This document shows positions 22,539-35,080 of a stretch of DNA of 64,000 nt, piece after piece. Numbering within the stretch: the stretch's first letter is position 1; the number at the start of each line of letters is the position of its first letter. The notes beneath the pieces were generated by a model. The model did no database searches, was not told the DNA's origin, and saw only the letters and a program-made list of their open reading frames with translations. The stretch is from Microstegium vimineum (taxonomy: Eukaryota > Streptophyta > Magnoliopsida > Poales > Poaceae): the NCBI GenBank assembly GCA_022036555.1, contig CM039141.1:7103773-7167772 (forward strand). Direction: 5' to 3'. The position numbers and the translations under genes are program-made.

Positions 22539-23950
22539 CCACATCCTATTAAGTGTGACTGTGGACTGGTGCACGCCTAACTGAATGGAGTAGTGCAAGA
22601 TCATAGAGCCCATATTCTACTTCCAATTTTTGTAGATGAAGTCGCTTTTTTTTTTCTTCTCTTGGGCATAAGTCGGAACTTTAAGAAACATTTTGTTCTG
22701 CTGATATGCCCCGGAGGGTTTTCTATGACATTGCGATTGAATGTGAAAGGATTGTTGATTCTCAGTGCGGGCTGACCATAAATCGTTGCAAAACTGAAAC
22801 ACACTCTTGTAGTTGAAACAAATATCATGAGCAACTGTCATTGGCATTATCTCCTGCCTGGGATTTCAGTGCCTCAGCCTGCAGCTATGCTGTGGGCGGT
22901 AGATGATGACGGAAGACACACGAGGGAACACGGGCGGGTGGGATGAAAATACGGTGGGTGTTGTGTTCTTGCCGGAGGAATAGAACATGATGCTGTGGTG
23001 GACATTAGATCCAAACTGGTGAAAGATGAGGTTGTGCAAGCTAACAACCATGCCCGCCTTCATTCTGTTGCCTCATCCTTATCGCTGGTGTTGCTTGTCT
23101 TGGGCTTTACTCATTCTGTTGCCGCCTGCGTGAAGCCAGTGTGTGCTTGACTGCTTCGTGTTGCAGCTGGTTTAGTGACACTCAGTAGGCATTTCATACC
23201 TCCACCGCATCCATCTTAATCATGGGCATTCTATGTTTTCCTGCATCCCTTGTTTTCATGCTGCCGGTGTAAACGAGGATAAACTAGCAAGATTTGGACA
23301 TTTATTCGTCTCCTGTTTGACTGCACTATTTCAATAATACTTTTCATTGAACGGACAGTGTTTTCCACTCGCAACAAATCAGCATAAGCATTTAACATAA
23401 GCCAAATTCGAGCGCAACGAGCAGTCTCAATTGGGTCTTGAAACCCAATCCAGGTTTATCTTTTGTGCCACAATACATTAATGTAATTACAAACCTGACA
23501 AAGCATAGAAAAATAAGTTTTACTTGCACGCAAACTATAATTGCATCTGTTTGTTGATGGAGAGAGTACCCTATATCTCTACGAGGCTAAATCTTCCTCA
23601 ATGTGCACATTCGTAAGGATATCCACAAGGTGCATTTTCAACAACTACGTGTTGCAACACTGGTTATAAACGGTTCAGTTTACACAAAGATTCGAGCAAC
23701 TCAAAAGTTGCACATGTACCAGGAAAGTGGTCAACATCTGTGGACACGTGTCACAACTGAGAGCATCTTCATTCTTCAAAGATGATGACAGATATAGTGT
23801 AGTTGCATGTTGCAACACATAGTCGTCGGACTGAGGTTTGTATCAATTCATCATGCACGTAAAAAGAAAAATCGGAACTGAAGGGCCTGCCATGCAAAAG
23901 AGATATCCGAATTGAAAAAGGCAAATTTGATGAAAAATGGAAAAAAAAAT
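22539..23950. other. Intergenic, no gene recognised
   Basis: 3' UTR of the ESF2-like gene followed by unique-looking DNA. The last 150 bases (from about 23800) resemble the downstream flank of F-box-like copies B and F (tcatgcacgtaaaaagaaaa). Confidence 0.5.
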
Positions 23951-25500
23951 TCAAATGGTAACAACATCACTACTGAAGGTTGGCACCCAAGACGAAAGAT
24001 CCTGCTCATACGGACAAATAACTGTATAACATCATCTGACGATCCGAGGAGAAGCACCTGACGATCTTGTTGGAGTGCATATCCAGCCAGAGCAGACAGT
24101 CGGCATGAATCCGAAGGAGCACGGCGCCGCTCCTCTCCCCAAACCACAACAGCTCAGGAACCACACGCTTCATCCTCCTCTCCTTGTTGACCAGCTCGGC
24201 CAGGCCATCGTCATCGAACCCAAGGATCGTCTTGTTCTCTATCACCACCTGCGGCCGCGTCTTCCACATCTTGGTATGCTTCGACTGCTCCCAGGCGGAT
24301 ATCTTGTCGGTGTCGGAGACGAGCACGACGGGGCTCCCGCCCGCCGAAGCCGTCGCCAAGAGGTAGCGACGTCTCCCGTCACGGGGGAAGCTCGCCGGGA
24401 GAGCCGTCACGTCCACCCGCTCCGCTCTCACGTGGAACATGAGCACGTAGGTCCTGACGTGGGTCAGGCACAGCCAGTGCACGACGTCGCCGACGACCAG
24501 GGCCTTCAGCAGCGACGTCCAGGGGGCGTAGTCACCGTGAACGTTGGGAGTCGGGATCTCGGTTCGCAGGGACCACACGCGCCGTGCTCCGACGAGAAGG
24601 TCTGGACCAACAGGCGACGGTGAGAAGGGTTGTTGTGTTGAGACAACAGTAGCTTCGCCTTGAGCACTTGGAAAGGACGACCAACGGCGGCGCTGGCACC
24701 TCCCTCGCCGTCGTCTCTGTCGTCGCCAACGAGCAGGACGTACTGATCACAATTGCAGCCAACCATGGGAACGCCGGTTCCGGCGGGAGGGCCAGGCGGC
24801 GACCGGTGGCCTGGTTGCACACGAACAGCTCCGGCTGCTGGTGAAACCATTGCCACGGGAGATCAGTCACCGAGGCTGTCAAAGGATGAGCATCACCAAC
24901 GGCTAGGCCTGCCCTCCTGCCCGAGTCGCACGACGCGCCCGTCGATCCGTAGAGTGCGCATGCACGCGCCCGGTCATCGCGCGCCCACTCTGCCGCATAG
25001 CGCGCTCGTCCGCACGGCTGCGGCCAATGGCCACTGGTTGTAATCTATATATGTAACACTACAGAGATCAATACAACTTGTCCAGTTTGGCCTATTTCAT
25101 TAGGCGCGGATGAGGACGAGGCCGCCGCGCGAGTCCAAGGGCAACGGCTCCATTAACGTCTCGGCTTCAGCGGCGGCTGAGGCGAAGGTGGCCTCGACTC
25201 GACGAGACGGGTGGTGTTCGCCGCGGTGGTATCCACCAGCACGGTGGCCTTCCTCGTGGTGTCGCCCTCGTAGGTCGTGATCCCCGCCAGTTGGCCGCGC
25301 AGGAGGGGTTGGAGGAACCGGCCGGTGTCGCGGAGCCGGAGGCGGCCGCGGAGGTTTGCGTCCTCGGCGATGCGGCGCCGCGCGTCCCTGCACGTGGCCG
25401 CGCACCGCACGAGGGTGGCCGCGTCGGAGCGCGCCGCGATCTCCTCTACGATGACGTCGAGCGGGAGGCACGCCGCTGCCTTGTGTCTCCGCCGCCCTCG
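23951..25500 (-). pseudogene. F-box-like family, copy A: start lost, frameshifts, insertion
   Basis: The N-terminal block LPLDVIVEEIAARSDAATLV is preserved but the usual ATGGCGGGC start and Gly-rich leader are deleted. A frameshift follows the TTRLVE segment, an insert of about 220 bp (24875-25098) interrupts the next block, another frameshift lies at about 24570 between TFSSEHGA and the WSLRTEIPTP block, and a last one near 24030 displaces the C-terminal CPYEQDLSSWVPTFSS. The closest relative in the cluster is copy G (shared LLLSQHNPSHRRLLVQTFSS). Confidence 0.9.
24869..25098. mobile_element. Insert in copy A, possibly a short solo LTR
   Basis: Compared with copy G, about 220 extra bases begin near tgtcaaaggatgagc and end near cctatttca. 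The tail agagatcaatacaacttgtccag resembles the end of copia-type LTRs. No target duplication was found, so the class is uncertain. Confidence 0.4.
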
Positions 25501-26046
25501 TCTTGGTTTTGCGTGCTAATATAACAACATTTTACGCCGCCGCGACGTGCAAGCAGTTGGGTTTTTAGCTCATTATTAGTTTTTGTTTGATTTGGGCCGC
25601 CTTTCCATTCAGGGAGGCCTAACTAATGCTGTGGGCCGAGAACACCATGGTCATGGACGACCACGACGACAGACGAGAGTGCTGGCCATCAGTTTGTCTA
25701 CGGGGTTATTAAATTTTCCACTAAAAAAAAAACTTGTCTCCGGGATGACATTGAAAGTAGATATAGATATCACCTGTCCAGCTAGGATAATGTTAGTACG
25801 ACGAAGTAATTTGGTGGGTTGTATATATCTGTAAGACCTTTTTAGATTATTTAGATGTACTTGAATCTTCGTTAAACTATATGTATTGGTGTGAATAAAA
25901 CTTAGATTAATTTCACACTAATTCACTTTAATACATGTGAGTTGAGAAAAATACATGAACATCCAAACATATCATTATTAACTTGAGCGAGCTAAACATG
26001 TGTCTACTAGGATCCCGGATTGAAAGATTGATGGTAACAAGTATAA
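25501..26046. other. Intergenic, no gene recognised
   Basis: AT-rich after about 25700. It contains tacttgaatcttcg...aatacatgtgagttgagaaaaatacatg, similar to DNA near 30540-30660, so it may hold a decayed repeat. Confidence 0.4.
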
Positions 26047-26367
26047 GGGCACTCTCAACCAAGAAACTAGACAATTTCTATGTTCATTAATTAAGATGCC
26101 ATCTAAGTAAAAAGATGACATGATATTGTAATTAAAGAAAAAAGAGGATCATAAATGGTTTTATTATAAGAAACCATGTGTCCATGTCTATATGAGAACC
26201 AAGATATGAAAAGATGTAATTGGTAGATGATGGAGAGAGAAGACATGTGATTGTTTAAAAAATATCGTGTAGAAAATATCCATTGAAAACATAGTTTTTA
26301 TGTATGGTGTTCAAATAAATTAATAGGTATGGAAACTACATGTGTTTTTATAGCATTGGGACTGCCC
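26047..26367. mobile_element. Tourist-like MITE, TAA target duplication
   Basis: A 321-bp element with ends GGGCACTCTCAAC and (inverted) GGGCAGTCCCAATGC, flanked by TAA at 26044-26046 and 26368-26370. AT-rich interior and no coding capacity; a 3-bp TWA target is typical of PIF/Harbinger-derived MITEs. Confidence 0.85.
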
Positions 26368-28046
26368 TAACGCTGCTAGCAATAGGACTTAACAATTCTT
26401 ATTCCTTGATCCTCACCCATCGTCACTAGACAATTGTTTTTCCTGTGAATTTTGGTAGTTAGCAAATTTTTGTGAGTACCCAACAAAGGTATTTTCACAT
26501 TCCTCATGCATATGTAAAACTGCCATACCTAAATCCTCAAGATCCTCGAGCATTAAATTACCTCATCCTAAAGATCCTCGAGTGTTATTGGCAATAAGAG
26601 ACTAAGAGTACGTTCGACCTCTGTATCATTAAGATGAATGGGTCTGATGCCCTTTATTACTTCTGCAAATTAACCTACATAAATAGTAGAAAAAATAGAA
26701 AAAAGTGATAACCTCTTCTAGATGCTGCTACCTAGTATTTGGCGTAGACCAATGATTTCACCACCTCAGGTTCAAAATGATTGCGACATAGATCAATGAA
26801 TTGTTCCTAGCTAGGGATGGAAGGAGGATTGTTCTTGAACCCACAAATGGACTTAATTTTTATGGGTTTGTAGGTACCTATAAAAATCTAGCCTATTGAC
26901 GAGAGTGTATTATCATATGGATGCTATATCCCCCGGTCTAGGACACAACAGTCCGACCAACCCCTCGAGCTAGCTAACTATAAGCATCAGCCTGACACTA
27001 CACTCGTTGGGTACGCTGTGCAATCATACCCACTGGCATAAATGGGATGACTTGGCAGCCCGCAAATGGCCCTCCCTTGAATAAGTCCCCCAATTTCGAA
27101 AGAGTAAACCTAAGAAGGCAAAGAAGCCCTCACTCGGGACAAAGACGTGGGGATTCTTAGCCTAAGGTGAGCCTTGTCTAAGCCACTACCCCCATGACTG
27201 TCCCAACCTTGTATCGAGGCCAACAACAATCCTAAGCCTAGACTAGAAGCCATCTCTAGAATGTGTAGAAGCACTAACTGCCATCTCTTTCCACAACAAC
27301 AAGGCACTGTCGGTCACTTCCTTGACAGGGTCATGCTCGGGACGTGGTATATCAGGACAAGAAGTCCCCAAAGCACGTAGCGGCCCCCCATGCGGAGGGA
27401 GGAGAGAAGCCAAGAGAAGGCTCACTCTAGGAAAGCCTCCGCTACATCAGGGGAGGGTCTCCTTCACTCTCTCCCTCTGCTTAGATGTGCCACAACTTCT
27501 TTCTCCTCCCTAACCCATCTCCTCCTCTCAATTCCTATCGCTGGTGGCTGCCTCCTTCTTCTCCGCTCCGGTGGTCGCCATGGAGGACTCCAACGCATCC
27601 GCTTGCCAATTCTCTCCATTCTCTTTGTAGTTAATTTCTACGCCCATGGAAGATGCCTTGCCAACTTCATATCGCTTCTTGGCTTTGGGCTCCTCTGACC
27701 GCCAGTGCGGCAAACCTCACCATTTTCCTCCTACATTAGCTTCCTATGGCCACATGAGGTTGCCAAATCCTTTGAATTAGATCCGTAATAGACCAATTTC
27801 GACCACTGCTCCATCCATGGCATGCATGTTGTCAATTGTGCGAAAGGTGAGAAACAAAGCAAGAGAGATGATGATGGAGAGAGGATGGATGCGCGTGAGC
27901 GGACATCACGAGTGACATAGAAATCCATTTGAGTTTTAGCTAAAACAAGATATGACTCTTCTCTTTTCTTTTTTCTTCCCGTCTTCTATATGTAAGCTAA
28001 TTTTTTCCCCACCTCTTTTATATGCAAGCAAAACTGCTAAGACCTT
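26368..28046. other. Intergenic, no gene supported
   Basis: Short GC-richer stretches at 27100-27700 have fragmentary frames on both strands without recognisable similarity. The segment 26750-26820 (cacctcaggttcaaaatgattgcg) recurs at 32545-32610 and, inverted, near 47245-47420, so flanks of the F-box-like copies have been duplicated here. Confidence 0.4.
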
Positions 28047-28344
28047 CACTAGTACAGAATTACTTATCCGAGGCGGGCATTATCGATTTCCAGAGGCGGG
28101 CATCACAACCGCCTCGGATGGAAAGCCTCCGTTAATCAATTATTTACCGAGGCGGTTATAGTTCCCGCCTTGGTAAATCGTTTAAAAAAAATAAAAAAAC
28201 GAAAAGCCGCAAGCCCAATCGGGCCTGGATCTGGGCCTTGCGCCACCAGATCTACCGCCGCACAGGTTCACCGGATCCATGCCCGCCGCCACCGCGGGTC
28301 GCCGGATCCATGCCCGCCGCCACCGGATCCACCCCCTTGGACAT

Positions 28345-28661
28345 CGCTCTTCCCGCTCGCTCTTTGTGCCCTCATGAAGAGCACAAATGTTCTTCCATAA
28401 CTCATGCGCATTCTTGGAGGTGCGCACGCGGTTAAACACTTCTTTGTCAATGCCCCTAAAAAGGGTGTTCCGGGCTTTGGCATTCCACTTCTCATAGTGG
28501 ACCTCGTCACCGAATGGTTCTCCATCATAAGCCGGAAATCCATCGGTGGCGGCTTTGAGCACACCAACATCTAAGGCTTCGAGATAAGCCTTCATACGCA
28601 CTTTCCAATATGGAAAGTCGTCCACATCAAACATGGGCGGCGGTCCATCCCCATGGGACAT
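28345..28661 (-). pseudogene. Copia-type gag, N-terminal fragment
   Basis: Start at 28659-28661. The product shows the copia gag pattern FPYWKVRMKAYLEAL, then ELWKNICALHEGTKSEREER, typical of UBN2-type gag, and then turns into unrelated GC-rich CACTA sequence. Truncated and non-functional. Confidence 0.85.
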
Positions 28662-30253
28662 CTTGCTCTAGGCGGTTAAGCCTAAAATAGAGCAACACGA
28701 CTTTGATACCAATTGAAAGGATCAAGATGCCCAAGAGGGGGTGAATTGGGCTCTTTTAAATTTCTAAGCAATAATTAAAACCTACCAAGAGCCAATTAAC
28801 CCCCTAGTGCTTTCCCAAGTATGTCCTAGCTAAACAAGCAAGACAAGGCAATGAAAGCGGTAAAGCCCTATGCAATTCTACTCAAGCAACAAGAATATAA
28901 AGTGGAAAGTAGTGCTTAATAGTAAATGCAATAAGTAAGGAGTAGGGGCAAAGAAAATTGACACGACGACGTTTTGCCGAGGTATCAAGGAGTCGACACT
29001 GCCCCTAGTCCTCGTTGGAGCACCCGCGCAAGGGTATCGCTCCCCCTTAGTCCGCGCAAGGACTAAGTGCTCTCTATGGGCTGATTCTTCGTCACTCCGG
29101 CTCGGTGAATCGCCCACAACCGATCACAATCGAACTTGGGTCATCCACAAGGAACACCACCGGATGATCACCAAGAAAACCTCCACGAAACCGTCTAGGT
29201 GATGTCGACCACCAAGAGTAACAAGCACTAACTCTCACTTGACCAAGGCTAGTCTAGTGATTGAATGGATGCACACTTGCTAACTCTAAGCAACTAGTGA
29301 GAATCAACACATGGAATGGCAATTCACACTCTCACTAGGGCTCTTGCACTTCTTGCACTCTCACAAGGCAATCTCAGCAAATGGAATGGGCAAGCAAGCC
29401 CCTAGCCATTAGAGGCAAAACCAGCCTCTCTGCGTCACTCCGGACGCAGGATGAGAGGGGGATCCAGACCATCTAGCATGTGTCTGGACCCTCTCACTTC
29501 ACTATTCTCAGCACTGAAACCCTGGGAGTCCGGACGCACTTTCTAGTCCGGACGCAAGCAACCGGACAGCGTCCGAATCTATTTCTGCTCTCTAGAACTC
29601 TCTGTGTTGGGTTCGGACGCAGCCAATGGTCCGGACTCAACAGACCGGACAGCGTCCGGATCAAACTACACTCTCTGGAACTCTCTGTGTAGGGTCCAGA
29701 CGCAACCTGCTGTCCGGACCCTGCACTGTTCACTTCGTTTGGATCGCCTGCAACATGCAGAGCTAACCCTAGGGTCCGGACGCATAGCCAATGGTCCGGA
29801 CCCAGAGATACACTTGCGTCCGGACCTTCTTTTCAGGGCAGATCAACACACTTCCTTCATGGAAGTTTCTGCACTTGGTCCAAGGACTACTTCTAAAGCT
29901 TTCTAGTGCTAGTTTGACAAGTGTGCACCACACCTAACCACTAAGCCTCTCCTAGGTCAAGCTACTAGATAGAACCCCTCTTAATAGTACGGTCAAAGGA
30001 AAAAAAAGGTGATAAACTACTCTAAGTGTCTCTCAACTCCAATGACACTTAGACCTAGTCTAATCTTCAACCTTGTCACCAATCCTTTGAAAACCGAAAT
30101 GATTCCAATAAGGGTCACATACATCATGATAGTCCAAAGCAACCATCCATTACCATGACCTAACTTTCTTATTGCCTCTGCAAAACACACGTTAGTCATA
30201 GTAATCTTGCATTGTCGTTAATCACCGAAACACTAGGGGTCTAGATGCTTTCA
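28345..30253 (-). mobile_element. Truncated copia element: 5' LTR, PBS and start of gag
   Basis: On the minus strand the LTR (30253 to 28714, 1540 bp) begins TGAAAGCATCTAG and ends GATCCTTTCA. It is followed by ATTGGTATCAAAG, a methionine-initiator-type primer-binding site, then gag from 28661. Gag is lost after about 105 codons and the DNA returns to CACTA-like sequence. The LTR has an internal repeat (29566-29705) in which a unit with cggacagcgtccg and gaactctctgtgt occurs twice. Confidence 0.85.
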
Positions 30254-30537
30254 TGTATTTATATTTGAAGTGGCTATCGGGCCTCGCTTGGACCTGTCGG
30301 GCCTTGGCCTTTTACCGAGGCGGGGATTTTAAGAGACCGCCTCCGAAAATAGATTTATGAAGGCGGTTTGTTGGAGAGCGCCTCGGTAAATCAATTTTGG
30401 AAGGCGGTTGGTTGTGACCGTCTCGGTTAATAAAAAATGGCCACCGTTAATAGCTTACATTTTAGGAGATGGTTAAATTGTGTGCCCGCCTCGGTTAATG
30501 TTTTGGGGTGTCTTGTAAAATCAATTTTGTACTAGTG

Positions 30538-30968
30538 TTTGTTTAGATGCACATGTATCTCTCTCAAAGCACATGTGTTAAAGTGGATTAGAGTGGAACT
30601 TAATTCAATCACTCTAATCCACTCCAAATACTTGTATTTTGAGAAAGATACATGTGCATCTAAAAAAAGTCTAAGTAGAATCTCATTATTTTGCACATTC
30701 ATAAGGCATATCAATCCATCATGCACGTAAAAAGAAAATTTTGACTAAGGGGTGCATAATCCATGCATGGTTTCATATGTGCAGATACACCTGCCATTGC
30801 CATACAACAGAGACATCCGAATTGAAAAAAAAAAGCAAATGAATTATAACTAGCTGGATTTATTTTATTGGGTCTCAACCAATGCAAGCGGTGCATGCCT
30901 CACGCATACAAAAATGCAGATAGACACACACCTGCGAATTTGAATTTGATGATAAATGAACAATCAAA
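30538..30968. other. Downstream flank of copy B
   Basis: No gene. An imperfect inverted pair around acatgtgttaaagtggattagag and ctctaatccactccaa (30568-30625) can form a hairpin. From 30690 onward the sequence matches the downstream flank of copy F in inverse orientation (gcatgatgaataggattgat near 49448). Confidence 0.55.
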
Positions 30969-32339
30969 TCAAATGGTAACGGCAGCTCTGCTGAAGGTTG
31001 GCACCCAAGACGAAGGATCCTGCTCGTAGGGGCAATACACATGTGCGTATGACATCTGACGATCCGAGCAAAAGCACCTGACGATCTTGTTGGAGTGGAG
31101 ATCCAGCCAGAGCAAACAGCAGCCATGAATCAGGATGAGCACAGCGCCGCTCCTCTCACCAAACCACAATAGGTCAGCGACATGCTTCGTCCTCGTCGTC
31201 CATTCTTTCTTCTCGAAGAGCTTGCGCACCTCGCTGTTGAACCGCAGGACGGCCTCCCTCTTTATCACCACGTGCGGCCGCGCCTTCCAAAACTTGTTGG
31301 GCTTGGTGCGCTTGCACTTCTCCCACGCGCGTATATTCATATTCTCGGCGTCGGCGACGAGAACGACGGGGCTCCCGGCAGCCGAATCCGTCGCCAGGAG
31401 GTAGCTACGTGTCCCGGGGGCGTCGCCACGAGGGAAGCTCTCCGGGAGAGCCGTCTCGCTCACCCGCGCCTCTCTCACGTGGAGCATGAGCACGTAGCTC
31501 CCGGCGTCGGTCAGGCTGAGCCAGTGCACGACGTCGCCGACGACCAGGACCTTTCGCCGCGATGCCCAGCTGATGTACCTCCCGTGTATGTTCGGCGTTG
31601 GGATCTCCGTGAGCGGGGACCACGCACCGTGCTCCGACGAAAAGGTATGGACCATCAGGCGACGGTAGGAAGGGTTTCTTGTCGAGAACATTAGCTTCGT
31701 CTTGAGCACTTGGAAAGGCCGGCCAACGGCGGCGCCTCCCTCCTCGCCGTCGTCGCTGACCAGCAGGACGTACTCTACGCACGTACCCTGGCCAGCACGC
31801 AGCGGGAACACTGGTTCCGGCAGGAGGTCCTGAAGGCGACGGGTGACCGGCCAGGTTCCACACGATCAGATGTTGACGCCACGAGTGAGCCGCCGTCGCA
31901 CTGGCGCGAACGAGGACGAGGCCGGCGCGCGAGTCCACGGGCGCGGCGTCCATCAGTGCTGTCTCGGTTTCGGCCTTGACGAGACGGGTGGTGTCCGCCG
32001 CGGTGGTATCCACCAGGTGCACGGTGCTCTCCCCCCCGCCGTTCTCGTAGGTCGTGATCCCCGCCAGGTGGCCGCGCAGGAGGGGGAGGAGGAACCGGCC
32101 AGTGTCCCGGAGCCGGAGGCGAGCGCGGAAGTTTGGGTCGGCGATGCGGCGCCGCGCGTCCCTGCACGTCGCCGCGCACCGCACGAGGGTGGCCACGTCG
32201 GAGCGCGACGCGATCTCCTCTACGATGACGTCGAGCGGGAGGCACGCCTCTGCCTTGTGTCTCCGCCGCCCTCCTCTTGGCTGCCGCGCACGCGGCGAGA
32301 CCGAGACGATCTCGCCTCGCCACCGCCGCCGCCTGCCAT
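30969..32339 (-). pseudogene. F-box-like family, copy B: nearly complete, frameshifted
   Basis: Homologous end to end with copy F. Starting at the ATG at 32337-32339, the first few codons are out of frame with the rest because of an indel in the GGC-rich leader. The main frame carries CLPLDVIVEEIASRSDVATL. A one-base insertion near 31840 (GGTCACCCGTCGCC where copies F and G read GCCACCSGTCGCC) throws the second half out of frame; that half is open to its stop (WLDLHSNKIVRCFCSDRQMS, then WVPTFSRAAVTI). Sister to E and F by its VSETALPESFPRG segment. Confidence 0.88.
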
Positions 32340-32950
32340 GATTGAGTGTGTGGATGGGTTTTGCGTGCCAATATAACAACCTTTTGCGCCGCCGCGACGT
32401 GCAAGCAGTTGGGCCTAGCTTTTTTTTAGTGGAAGTAATTGGGCCTAGCTGATTACTTTTTTAAAAAAATAAAATTGGGCGGCCTCTATATTATAACAAA
32501 AGAGAAAACTAATAGTGCTGAGACAACTTAAAAAACCAAAGCTTCCAGCACCTCAGGTTCAAAATAACTGCGTCGTGGATCAATGAATTGTGCCTAGCTA
32601 GGGATCAAGCTGTGCATTTGATTGTTTTTGCTACATGTTGATATTACGTACTGTAACAAATATCTGTAGCAAACGAGTCATTGAGGACTGGACCCAAGTT
32701 CTTGACGTATCGGTGAACTCCGAACCTATGTAATATGTAAATCTGAGCAGTACCCCCCTCCACTCATCCTCTATATTCGCCTGTATAGAGCTCCACCCCA
32801 TGTAATCCAACAGCAAGGCTGTGTTTTAATAAAATCAGGTGGGGACTAGTCCCCCCCGTTGAAATTCAAAAAAAAAAAAATATATCTCAAGGGCCATCTT
32901 ATTGTAACTGTTACATACTTACATGTCCTTTCACTTGCACCGACTGTCAG
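32340..32950. other. Intergenic between copy B and the permease gene
   Basis: It holds the leader of copy B and the 3' UTR of the permease gene. No further gene was recognised. Confidence 0.5.
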
Positions 32951-35014
32951 TCAGTGTAATCCTTGTAGTTGCATTACATCCTTGATTAACTCTGAAACAA
33001 TCACAAGCAATGCACCTCCCGTGACAACCGAGAGAGTAAATTTCCCTCCTGGGACTATAGGGGGTACTGGAGCTTCCAACTCACCGGAATATCTCTCTGA
33101 CCAAGACATAGCGGCAGGAAAAACTCCAAACAGTACCAGAACTGAAACCGATACATGCAAAGGTATCAGTTCATTCTACTGAAGTAGGAAATGTCCTGCA
33201 CTTCTTTCTATCTATAAATAACATCTTACTGGAATAGATTATAGATGATCACAAATATAATCATATATGACACTTCTATTCATGTGCTGTGTCTTTAAGA
33301 TTTCATACCCACAAGGAGTACTTTTAATTTGGGTCAACATAATAGTTTGATTTTAAAATTGTCATGTCTTTTTCTTAACCCTGATTGACCTTGTGTTTCG
33401 AACCTAAGACAAGAGCTTTGAACTCCCAGTTACCAATCATAAAAAAAAATCATGGTAAAACTTTGATCTGCTTCAGGTGAAAATTCATATAAATGTGGTG
33501 TTTATTTGAAGATATCAGATCAGAAGAAAAAATTGAGTGATGTACTTGTATTGTCGTTATCGGCCCATTCTGCCACATGCTTGTGAGGATAACAAACTGT
33601 GAAATAACAAAGTTTAAGATACAGTAAAAGGATCCTTGCCTCCATAAGTTCCTGCAAAGTCCAATGCCTTGAAGAATATCTCCGGATCAAGCAGTGACAG
33701 AACAAGTGGAGGAACCAGAGTCAATATGTATGGCAGAGGTTTGTTCTGGCCACTTGGTAATTTAAGCACTACAAAGTTTACAGAACAGACGAGAAAGAAG
33801 AGCATAAGCACTAGTCCAGAATCATGTGCCTTGGTATCTCCCCCACAAAAAAAAATTGGAGTGGTTCCGCATCAGGATACTTACAGTCTGCTAGGAAGTC
33901 TGATAGTCCTAGAACAAATCCAATGTATGATGTGCCTATAGCGAGAAATGAGAATGCCTCCACTATAGGCTGCAAACCAGAAGGCATGTTGAAATTAGTT
34001 TTGGTTTTCTAGAGAACTGTATCTATTTGAACAACTTGAAAAATACTTACCCCCACTATCCCATTACTTGATCTAAGTAGTTCTAAGGGATCAGAAACAG
34101 TGCTGCTCCCTGCAAGGTCTGGAAGTGTCCCCAGGATTACTCCATCCCATACTAGGAACAAAGCCAGGGGTATGGTAGTACCTGCTATGATAGCTGTTCT
34201 GCAAAACCCAAAAAGGATATGCTTATAATTCTAAAATTTACGAATATATTGTTCGAGAATTTTTTTTACAAATATATGATCATTTGATACAGTATTCAGT
34301 TTAGCATAGATTCAGAATGTTTATTTAGTTGGGAAACTGTTGCAGTGTAGCTCTGTTGTTGCATGGCCGACAATATTGGTAACACCTTTAACATACAAAT
34401 CACAACTTCTGTACTTAATTAGGCTTTATCATTCGTCGTTCGAGAAAAATTAGGCTTTATCATTTGACAGGTCACCCTCCAAATTTATCCTCAGAAATCT
34501 TACCGTACTTTTGACAGGTCACCCTCCAAATTTGTACAGAGAACAGGAACCACATTCTGTTAGGGCAAATACTCAGTTTAGTGTCAAGAAGATAATTTTA
34601 TTCAAATAAATATGGATGATAAACAGGATTACCTGGTATACAAATGAAAGAGCAATTATTGGTATACTTTGTGGAGCAGCAGCGAAATTCGCTTCAAGAA
34701 GAGAACTCCACTGTAGGTTTCCACTTGCCACCACCTGTGTAAACCACATATGGTAAGTTGCTATCTACGCCAAAGGAGTTTCCAAGTTGTCTGATGATCT
34801 ATTTTTCTTTTTTTAAAAAAAATGATCTAAATTTGTGACAAGGATATCTTTTATGTCCAAATAGAAGCATATAAAAAGGACGATAATCACATCCCATTAT
34901 AAAAAAAATATCATGTTTCGTGTCAAAAGAACCTATCTGCATATGAGTATTGTTGAGCTTATGCAATGTTTACTCATGCCGTTCTTTGTACCTGTGTGTA
35001 CTTGAACTACAATG

Positions 35015-35080
<66 letters not shown>

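Larger units (their letters stand above)
28047..30537. mobile_element. CACTA (En/Spm) non-autonomous element hosting a copia insertion
   Basis: Left end CACTAGTACAGAATTACTT and right end TTTTGTACTAGTG form the terminal inverted repeat. Subterminal arrays of the motif CCGAGGCGG or its inverse CCGCCTCGG lie at 28068-28180 and 30312-30500, as usual for CACTA elements. The 3-bp flanks are ctt and ttt, not a perfect duplication. No transposase remains; most of the interior is a truncated copia element (28345-30253). Confidence 0.85.

Noticed and set aside
24075..24623. Plus-strand frames opposite the F-box-like copies (also at 31182, 39068, 48333)
   Set aside because: They are antisense shadows that recur only because the sense sequences are homologous and GC-rich at third positions.
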